From Candidatus Parcubacteria bacterium (GTDB taxonomy: Bacteria; Patescibacteriota; Patescibacteriia; CAIXNZ01), in assembly GCA_026395675.1 (NCBI GenBank), contig JAPLYF010000022.1, positions 1 to 10,358 on the forward strand: a DNA stretch of 10,358 nucleotides. The letters run 5' to 3'. A program made the translations under genes and the position numbers. Position 1 is the first letter of the stretch, and each line of letters opens with the position of its first letter. The notes under the pieces are model-generated. The model was not told the origin of the DNA and searched no databases. It saw nothing but the letters and a program-made list of their open reading frames with translations. Positions 5,524-10,358 of this stretch are shown in pieces.

Positions 5524-6768
5524 TTAGGGCATTAAGGACTTAAACCATTTTCTCATTTTATTAGAAATCTGATTGACTGTCTTAAAGCGTGAAATTCCTT
5601 TTTTCTGCTTGCTTAAATCAATGCCCCATTTGACTAAGCCAATCGCGGTGGTAAATGACAAATCATTAACTTTATCAATCACACTGATAATGTCATAGGG
5701 GTAACCCAAAGCCGCTGCTAATCTCATTTTTCTTTTGCACACTTCAATTATTTTGGGTAACTTTGCTCCGGCTCCGGTTAAAATAATGCCAGCTGGCAGA
5801 GCGCCGCTCCGCTCTATCTTTTTAAGCTCAGCATCAACTTTTTCCAAAATCTCTTCTACCCTGGCCTCTATAATCTCGGCTAAATATTTGCGGCTGATTA
5901 AGCCCTCCTCATTTTCGTCAAATTCATGCAAATCAAATTCTTCTTTTCGTTCCAGCCCTTTACTGGTGGCCTGGCCATATTTTAATTTTATTTTTTCTGC
6001 TGCTTCAATAGATGTTCTTAGGCCAATGGCAATATCAGAGGTGATGTGTTCTGAGCCCAGCGGCAAAATAGCAGTGTGCAATAAATCGCCTTGTTCAAAA
6101 ACAGCCACGCCGGTAGTCGACCCGCCAATATTAACTACTGCCACGCCTAATTCTTTCTGACGATTATTCAGCACTGCTTCGCTGGTAGCCAAAGGCGCTA
6201 AAACTAAGTCCTCAATATCTAAACCGGTTTGATAAACGCACTTAGTTAAATTTTTAATTTGCGAACTTAAACCCTCTATAATAAAGGTCTCAACTTCCAA
6301 ACGCACGCCAGTCATGCCTACTGGGTCTTTAATATTACTCTGTCCGTCAACTGTAAAGCTGCGGGCTATAACATGAATAATCTCATAGTTGGGAGGCGTA
6401 GTTACTGTTTTGGCTGCTTCAATTGCCCGCTCCATATCTTCTTCCCTGACTTCACCATCGGTTTTCGAAACCGCCACCACTCCTTTGCTGATCTGAGTTG
6501 TAATATGACCGCCAGAAATGCTGACCCAGGCAGATTCAATTGGAATACCGATTAATTTTTCAGCTTTATCAAGCGCTTTAGTCACGCTCTTAACCGCATC
6601 CTCAATACTGGTAATTACACCGCGATTAATACCTTCGGCTTCCTGTTCTAAGGCGCCGATAATATGTAATTTTTTGGCATTACCTTCAGTCGCTGAAAAC
6701 TGGCCCACCGCAATTTTTATTGAAGTTGAGCCAATGTCTAAACCGACAATTATTTCTTCATGTGCCAT
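5524..6768 (-). CDS. ftsA: Cell division protein FtsA
   Basis: FtsA is the actin-like ATPase that tethers FtsZ filaments to the membrane. I start it at 6768 (MAHEEIIVGLDIGSTSIK), giving 414 residues. The frame extends 47 codons upstream to 6909, but that extension translates repeat DNA and has no FtsA features. Phosphate-1 is GLDIGSTSIK (9-18), phosphate-2 is NIGGSTTGVAVF (213-224), and the adenosine motif is GIILTGAGAKLPKI (327-340). The C-terminus, KMRKWFKSLMP (404-414), is the amphipathic membrane-targeting helix. The phosphate-2 motif begins with Asn where many FtsA proteins have Asp. It is the first gene of the ftsA-ftsZ pair. The hairpin array upstream separates it from dgkA. Confidence 0.96.
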   Translation of the reverse strand: MAHEEIIVGLDIGSTSIKIAVGQFSATEGNAKKLHIIGALEQEAEGINRGVITSIEDAVKSVTKALDKAEKLIGIPIESAWVSISGGHITTQISKGVVAVSKTDGEVREEDMERAIEAAKTVTTPPNYEIIHVIARSFTVDGQSNIKDPVGMTGVRLEVETFIIEGLSSQIKNLTKCVYQTGLDIEDLVLAPLATSEAVLNNRQKELGVAVVNIGGSTTGVAVFEQGDLLHTAILPLGSEHITSDIAIGLRTSIEAAEKIKLKYGQATSKGLERKEEFDLHEFDENEEGLISRKYLAEIIEARVEEILEKVDAELKKIERSGALPAGIILTGAGAKLPKIIEVCKRKMRLAAALGYPYDIISVIDKVNDLSFTTAIGLVKWGIDLSKQKKGISRFKTVNQISNKMRKWFKSLMP

Positions 6769-6785
6769 TTTTAAGAGAATTATCA

Positions 6786-6984
6786 CCGCCTCTGGCGGGA
6801 TGCCGCCACAGGCGGCATGAATTATGAGATTTGGCCTTCGCCAACCGTAGTCCCGCCTTGCGGGACGAAAGTTGGTGGGGCGAAAACACCCTTTTGTCTT
6901 CGCTGTCATTCAGAGCGAAGCGAAGAATCCAGAAGTCATAGATTCCTCACTGCGTTCGGAATGACAAAAGGGCGTTTTCGCCCC
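6786..6984. repeat. Stack of inverted repeats between dgkA and ftsA
   Basis: Four palindromic units lie side by side: CCGCC/GGCGG (6786-6798), ATGCCGCC/GGCGGCAT (6800-6818), a nested CCAAC/GTTGG with an inner GTCCCGC/GCGGGAC (6841-6875), and a 108-bp unit. The last has 22-bp terminal inverted repeats (6877-6898 and 6963-6984, one mismatch) around an inner GTCATTC...GAATGAC pair of the type often seen as dispersed intergenic repeats in bacterial genomes. No coding capacity is convincing. A plus-strand frame through it exists only because it lacks stops. Confidence 0.8.
6966..6984 (-). terminator. Terminator-like hairpin after dgkA
   Basis: On the minus strand GGGCG-AAAA-CGCCC is followed by TTTT, beginning 7 nt after the dgkA stop. 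The same bases form one terminal repeat of the 108-bp palindromic unit. The mirror copy at 6877-6898 can form a weaker plus-strand version. The U-tail is short, so termination may be partial. Confidence 0.55.
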
Positions 6985-6990
6985 TCACCC

Positions 6991-7362
6991 TTATCTGAAA
7001 AATCTAGCAACAATATAGGGCAAAAATATCAAAATGCCAATTATAACAGAGGCCAAAGCCCCAATAAAAACAGCAGCAGCTGTCATATCTTTTATATCTT
7101 TGACATACTCATGTATCCTGGGTTTTAGCAAATCAACAAATCTTTCAAAAATGCTATTTATTATTTCTAAAATCAAGACCAAGGCAATGATCAAAACTAA
7201 GATTATAAACTGCCAGACCATGATCTTTAAAAAAACAGCCAGCCAAAGTATTATGATGGCAATAATAAAGTCAATTCTAAAATTCTGTTCTTCCCAGAAA
7301 ACTTTATTTAAGCCGGTTAAGGCATACTTAAAACTTTTAAATAAGCGTTTAATTCTAATCAT
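6991..7362 (-). CDS. dgkA: Diacylglycerol / undecaprenol kinase family integral membrane protein
   Basis: Members phosphorylate diacylglycerol or undecaprenol at the inner membrane, recycling lipid carriers for cell envelope synthesis. The 123-residue protein has three hydrophobic segments (about 30-48, 50-68 and 96-117). The family signature is EIINSIFERFVD (Glu66, Asn69, Glu73, Asp77), and KDIKDMTAAAV (88-98) carries the conserved Lys-Asp pair. The N-terminal WEEQNFRID matches the conserved amphipathic start. Length is normal for the family. Its ATG overlaps the end of ybeY by 8 nt, so the two are translationally linked. In Gram-positive bacteria and similar cells the substrate is often undecaprenol. 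Which lipid is used here cannot be told from the sequence. Confidence 0.93.
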   Translation of the reverse strand: MIRIKRLFKSFKYALTGLNKVFWEEQNFRIDFIIAIIILWLAVFLKIMVWQFIILVLIIALVLILEIINSIFERFVDLLKPRIHEYVKDIKDMTAAAVFIGALASVIIGILIFLPYIVARFFR

Positions 7363-7804
7363 TGATTTTGGCTAAAATATAATCTTGTTTTTTTTGCATT
7401 TTTAAATTGCTGGCTTGGCTTTCATCTTCATAGCCCAAAAGATGCAAAAAGCCATGAACCAAAATCAGGCCAAATTCTTTTTTCCCTGATGTTTTGAGCG
7501 CTTTGGCCTGCCTTTTTACCTGCGCATAAGCAATGATAATATCGCCTAAATAATTTTTTCCTTCTGGCGGCAAAATTAGCTGCCGGCCCTCTTTTTGGCC
7601 AAAGCTTAAAACATCCGTCACTTTGTTTTTATGTCTAAATTTTTTATTAAGTTTCTTGATTTCCTGATTATTAACAATTAAAACTGTTAATTCAAGATTT
7701 TGCTTAACTTTTAGGATCAGGGCCGCTTTAGTAATAATTTTTTTTATCTTTTTTTTATTAAAGGGCAGCTTTTTTTTTGCCTTATTATAAATATTTATTA
7801 TCAT
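7355..7804 (-). CDS. ybeY: Endoribonuclease YbeY (rRNA maturation factor), variant metal site
   Basis: YbeY is a metal-dependent endoribonuclease involved in 16S rRNA 3'-end maturation and ribosome quality control. The 149-residue protein has the conserved FRHKNKVTDVLSF (56-68) and the metal-site motif HGFLHLLGYEDES (117-129). In the family the motif is HGxLHLxGYDH, with three His ligands. Here His117 and His121 are kept, but the third position is Asp127. Asp can bind zinc, so activity may persist, but the change is unusual in my knowledge of the family. The start ATG overlaps the TGA of the upstream gene (ATGA, 7804-7801), and the end overlaps dgkA by 8 nt. Pairing of ybeY with dgkA is common in many bacteria. 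Confidence 0.93.
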   Translation of the reverse strand: MIINIYNKAKKKLPFNKKKIKKIITKAALILKVKQNLELTVLIVNNQEIKKLNKKFRHKNKVTDVLSFGQKEGRQLILPPEGKNYLGDIIIAYAQVKRQAKALKTSGKKEFGLILVHGFLHLLGYEDESQASNLKMQKKQDYILAKIND

Positions 7805-8910
7805 AGTGGATTTTGGGGCTGTGTCTCAACTGTTCCAGCTGGCTGACTGATTAATTTAAAACTGTTTTTCATCATCAAAAAGGTGGTTAAAAAATTGACT
7901 TCTTTTTTATCGCCAATGTTATAGGTTATGACATAGACCTTATCGGGATTTTGCGTGTCAATCAGATAGTAATTAAGATGATCAGCGCTGATCAGGGCCT
8001 GATAGCCATTTTTGGTTGTTTCTTTCTGCAGCTGATTCAAATCAGCGGCAGGTGATTCTAAAAGATACCACTGCACCAAATCCAGTTTATCCGGATTATC
8101 TGCCACTAAAACCTCAACATATTCGCCAGTTGACGATTGGAAAATTACCTCTCTTAAGCTTTCATCATTGGGCTTGGCCAGCCAGATTGACGGCTGCAAA
8201 ATTTCATAATTAAAAAGAGGATTGGAATATTTATTGACCAGACCAGAGGTTTCCAAAAGAGCGCCGCCCCCAACCTTGGGATTAAATAAATTAATGACTT
8301 CTGCACCGTCCAGATAGCCATCGCCGTCCGTGTCTGGCTTTCTTTTCTCAGTGCCATATATTTCTTCTTCAACATCAGTCAAGCCATCACTGTCTGAATC
8401 CAAACTGCTTTTATAAGTTATTACTGGCTGGGCAGAAGGCGCGTTAACATTGGTATTTAAATTAAGATTGGCATTTTGATTGATGTTTTGGTTAAGATTC
8501 AAATTGGCATTAAAATTAGCATTGGCATTGGCATTTAGATTAACATTCAAATTTTCATTTTGGTTAACATTGAGATTGGCATTAATATTTTGGTTTTGGT
8601 TCAAATTGGCATTAGCATTGGCCTGGTTAACATTCTGGTTCAAATTAACATTAACTGGCTGATTCAAATTCAAAACTGGCTGGGCAGCGGGTTTGGGCCC
8701 GAGCAAATTCAGATAATACAAAGCGCCTAAGGCAGTACCGCCCAGGACAAATAAAATGCTTAAGCCAATTAAAATTATTTTACCCAGCCCTCCTCTTTTT
8801 ACGCCCAAATACTTATGGAATTTTGTGGGCATGACATGGATTTCATAGGGTTCAAACTTTGGCTTGGCTTCTGCCTGAGGCAATTTTTGTTCTGGCTTTT
8901 TTCCAAACAT
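7801..8910 (-). CDS. Membrane-anchored surface protein: Asn-x linker, calcium-binding repeats and C-terminal domain
   Basis: This is a 369-residue protein of unknown function. A cytoplasmic N-terminus of about 43 residues ends in basic residues (VKRGGLGK) before one transmembrane helix (about 44-68), predicting an N-in/C-out topology. Residues 81-156 form a linker in which nearly every second residue is Asn (N-L-N-Q-N-A pattern). Two thrombospondin-3/EF-loop-like calcium motifs follow: DSDSDGLTDVEEE (171-183) and DTDGDGYLDGAEV (193-205). A C-terminal domain (about 220-355) with mixed hydrophobic and charged strands might be a PsbP/Mog1-like fold, which is a weak guess. It is paralogous to the 8990-9733 gene upstream in its first two-thirds and is translationally coupled to ybeY by a 4-nt overlap. 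Confidence 0.85.
   Translation of the reverse strand: MFGKKPEQKLPQAEAKPKFEPYEIHVMPTKFHKYLGVKRGGLGKIILIGLSILFVLGGTALGALYYLNLLGPKPAAQPVLNLNQPVNVNLNQNVNQANANANLNQNQNINANLNVNQNENLNVNLNANANANFNANLNLNQNINQNANLNLNTNVNAPSAQPVITYKSSLDSDSDGLTDVEEEIYGTEKRKPDTDGDGYLDGAEVINLFNPKVGGGALLETSGLVNKYSNPLFNYEILQPSIWLAKPNDESLREVIFQSSTGEYVEVLVADNPDKLDLVQWYLLESPAADLNQLQKETTKNGYQALISADHLNYYLIDTQNPDKVYVITYNIGDKKEVNFLTTFLMMKNSFKLISQPAGTVETQPQNPL
8443..8670 (-). repeat. DNA encoding the Asn-x linker of the 7801-8910 gene
   Basis: The stretch has a 6-base rhythm in which an Asn codon (AAT or AAC) alternates with codons for Leu, Ala, Val, Gln, Ile or Glu. Synonymous codons vary along the repeat, so the protein pattern is kept better than the DNA pattern. 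The minus-strand copies resemble those at 9230-9403. Confidence 0.85.
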
Positions 8911-8989
8911 AAATTAAATAAAACTTTAAATTTTAAGTCAATAATTAAACTAAAAAATATGCCCTTTAATCCTTCAATAATTCAGCTTT

Positions 8990-9733
8990 TTAGGGAGTGG
9001 GCAAGGGCAGCTTGCCTGGCCCATTGGGATTAAAGCCGTTTTTTACTTCCAGGCCATCTAAATAGCCGTCGCCATCCGTATCTGGATTTAGAGGATTAGT
9101 GTGATAAATGTTGATCTCTTCGTAATCAGTCAGGCCGTCATTATCAGTGTCAGCGTTATAAGGGTTGGTGCCCAGATTATTTTCCTGTTCATCAGTTAAG
9201 CCGTCATTATCACTGTCTGGGGCAGCTGGAGCATTAATATTGGCATTGGCATTAAGATTAGCATTCTCATTTAAATTAACATTGGCATTAGCATTAAGAT
9301 TCTCGTTAGCATTAAGGTTGGCATTTTCGTTTAAATTAAGATTGGCGTTAAGATTGGCATTAACATTAGCATTCAGGTTGGAATTGGCTTTAGCATTTAA
9401 ATTCGGCTGAACTTGAGGCGCTGGCTGTTTTATAAAGCTCAGGTAAGCCAAAACACCGCCGGCCAATAGTAAAATAACAATCAAAACAATTAAAATAACC
9501 AGCACTAACCTCCTGGCGCCGCGCCGTGCTGGAGCCGGCGGCATTGGCCGACCTGGCATTTGAGCTGGGGCTCCGCCAGTATTAATGCCAGCAAAAATAT
9601 CTTCTGGCTCAGCAGCCGGCCTTGGCGCTCCTGGCTTGGGCCCGCCTTGGCTCGCACCGGCCGAAGCTGTGCCGGGGCCAGGCCATTGCCCTGGCTGTTG
9701 ATTTGGTTGAGGTTTTGTAGGTTGTTCAAACAT
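8990..9733 (-). CDS. Membrane-anchored surface protein: Pro-rich cytoplasmic tail, Asn-x linker, three calcium motifs
   Basis: This is a 247-residue protein of unknown function. The first 70 residues are rich in Pro, Gly, Gln and Ala. The basic ARRGARR (69-75) precedes one transmembrane helix (about 76-100), predicting export of the C-terminal part. Residues 111-168 are an Asn-x linker. Three calcium-binding loops of thrombospondin-3 type follow: DSDNDGLTDEQEN (173-185), DTDNDGLTDYEEI (195-207) and DTDGDGYLDGLEV (218-230). The protein then ends in a short GNP/PLP tail. It is a paralog of the 7801-8910 product but lacks that protein's C-terminal domain. A 79-bp gap separates the two genes. Such calcium loops are usually extracellular and structural; a role in the cell surface is inferred. 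Confidence 0.85.
   Translation of the reverse strand: MFEQPTKPQPNQQPGQWPGPGTASAGASQGGPKPGAPRPAAEPEDIFAGINTGGAPAQMPGRPMPPAPARRGARRLVLVILIVLIVILLLAGGVLAYLSFIKQPAPQVQPNLNAKANSNLNANVNANLNANLNLNENANLNANENLNANANVNLNENANLNANANINAPAAPDSDNDGLTDEQENNLGTNPYNADTDNDGLTDYEEINIYHTNPLNPDTDGDGYLDGLEVKNGFNPNGPGKLPLPTP
9230..9403 (-). repeat. DNA encoding the Asn-x linker of the 8990-9733 gene
   Basis: This is a hexanucleotide-rhythm tract of the same kind as at 8443-8670, dominated by Asn-Leu, Asn-Ala and Asn-Glu codon pairs. It encodes residues 111-168. It is shorter than the paralogous tract, which suggests length change by slippage or recombination. Confidence 0.85.
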
Positions 9734-9766
9734 AAGTTTAGGTATTAATTCTAAAAATATTCTTAC

Positions 9767-10358
9767 TTATTGCCTAATAACTGTCACTGGATCTGAAGTG
9801 AAATTGCCCTGGCTATCATAGGCCTTAGCGGTTAATTCATAAGTACCCACGGTCGGGCTTGCCCAGATGTAACTATATGGCGCGCTATTATCTGTAAATA
9901 ATAATGTAGGAGTTGCCGCTGTACTTTTCTGTTGATAAAATTCTACTTTAGTAACAGGATTTAGGCTGAACGCTGAAGCCGCAATACCAATATAGCTTGT
10001 AAAAGCCCCAACGGTTATGTTATCAGCTGGAGAAGTTATAGCTACCCCCCTGATGATCGTTGGACTTTGAACTCCACTTTGAACATGTATTTCAAAGATC
10101 CCTCGTCCAGGTCCAGTAATTTGTTCATCACCAGTATTTGAGGGAGAGCAGGAAGTGCCATATAGACCGGCCGCCACGTAGACATTACACATTGTGCTTT
10201 TGAACGTGCAAGTGTAAAAATTAGCACTATTTTGCACACAAACATTGGGATTGGGGCAATAATTAATCGTACAAGTAGGGTATATTTCAAACGCTCCGGC
10301 ACCATTGCCATAGGGAACACTTACGATAGAGCCTGGTCCGCCACTGATAATAACATTT
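9767..10358 (-). CDS. C-terminal part of a secreted or surface protein with an Ig-like domain (5' end outside window)
   Basis: The frame is open from the window edge (first full codon at 10357) to the TAA at 9767, giving 196 residues of a larger protein. Internal ATG or GTG codons are not convincing starts. The first 75 residues hold six cysteines (29, 34, 40, 50, 57 and 70) and many small polar residues, like an exported, disulfide-stabilised region. Residues about 100-196 look like a bacterial Ig-like domain: VAITSPADNITV near its start, VTKVEFYQ in the middle, and YELTAKAYDSQGNFTSDPVTV at about 173-193 (the final strand pattern). Two G-x-FEI segments (about 19-25 and 84-90) may mark an internal repeat. 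It lies 33 bp upstream of the next gene on the same strand. The function is unknown, and surface location is inferred from domain type and neighbours. Confidence 0.75.
   Translation of the reverse strand, partial: NVIISGGPGSIVSVPYGNGAGAFEIYPTCTINYCPNPNVCVQNSANFYTCTFKSTMCNVYVAAGLYGTSCSPSNTGDEQITGPGRGIFEIHVQSGVQSPTIIRGVAITSPADNITVGAFTSYIGIAASAFSLNPVTKVEFYQQKSTAATPTLLFTDNSAPYSYIWASPTVGTYELTAKAYDSQGNFTSDPVTVIRQ

Noticed and set aside
6769..6909. N-terminal extension of FtsA by 47 codons
   Set aside because: It translates the inverted-repeat DNA and has no resemblance to FtsA. The conserved start MAHEEIIVGLDIG is at 6768.
6817..7128. Plus-strand ORF across the repeat stack and the dgkA end
   Set aside because: It translates palindromic repeats such as the HSERSEES type peptide seen when this dispersed repeat is read through, and it overlaps dgkA antisense.
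8480..9410. Plus-strand ORFs rich in Leu, Ala and Phe (8480-8662, 9165-9410)
   Set aside because: They are the antisense of the Asn-x repeat tracts. Their pseudo-transmembrane composition follows from the codons on the other strand.
10042..10320. Alternative minus-strand ORF inside the last gene
   Set aside because: It lies in another frame of the Ig-like protein, has no recognisable features and is inconsistent with the longer open frame that reaches the window edge.

Overview
The window reads as chromosomal DNA of a small-genome bacterium of the Patescibacteria/CPR type. This is an inference. It rests on the low GC content, tightly packed or overlapping genes, weak ribosome binding sites, a ybeY-dgkA-ftsA-ftsZ run, and surface proteins with Asn-x repeat linkers plus thrombospondin-3-like calcium motifs. 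UGA is used as an ordinary stop (the 7801-8910 gene ends in TGA), so the Gly-recoded UGA code of some CPR lineages does not apply. Every recognised gene lies on the minus strand, so transcription runs from high to low coordinates. I see no tRNA, rRNA, CRISPR array or transposase gene.

Layout in transcription order. (1) 10358-8990: the end of a Cys-containing, Ig-like surface protein that runs off the window, then a membrane-anchored protein with a Pro-rich N-terminus, an Asn-x linker and three calcium motifs. (2) 8910-6991: a paralogous anchored protein with an extra C-terminal domain, then ybeY (4-nt overlap) and dgkA (8-nt overlap), closed by a hairpin with a short U-tail. (3) 6984-6786: a 200-bp stack of inverted repeats. 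(4) 6768-4219: ftsA and ftsZ, encoding the cell division filament and its membrane anchor, with a good promoter between them and a strong terminator after a repeat element that begins in the ftsZ stop codon. (5) 4218-3824: a control region with the terminator, a perfect DnaA box in a hairpin, a -35/-10 promoter and two NrdR boxes. (6) 3823-1: anaerobic dNTP synthesis genes: nrdR (repressor), nrdD (class III ribonucleotide reductase), a tiny separate gene for its glycyl-radical end, a 560-bp repeat-rich gap, then nrdG (radical SAM activase, cut by the window edge).

The most interesting observation is that the class III reductase is broken into two genes. The 682-residue protein has the ATP-cone, the barrel with the active-site Cys and the zinc site, but stops before the glycyl-radical loop. 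A 46-residue ORF downstream, in another frame and with its own Shine-Dalgarno-like sequence, carries exactly the missing RVVGY loop. Stops block fusion by a single frame slip. The two parts together (728 residues) match a normal NrdD length. This looks like a two-subunit reductase with a detachable radical peptide, reminiscent of the stand-alone glycyl-radical protein GrcA/YfiD.

Other points: a 107-bp imperfect palindrome between nrdD and nrdG that may be a structured RNA or terminator, families of small hairpin repeats with compensatory stem changes, one hairpin element flanked by an 11-bp direct repeat, and a YbeY whose third metal-binding His is Asp.
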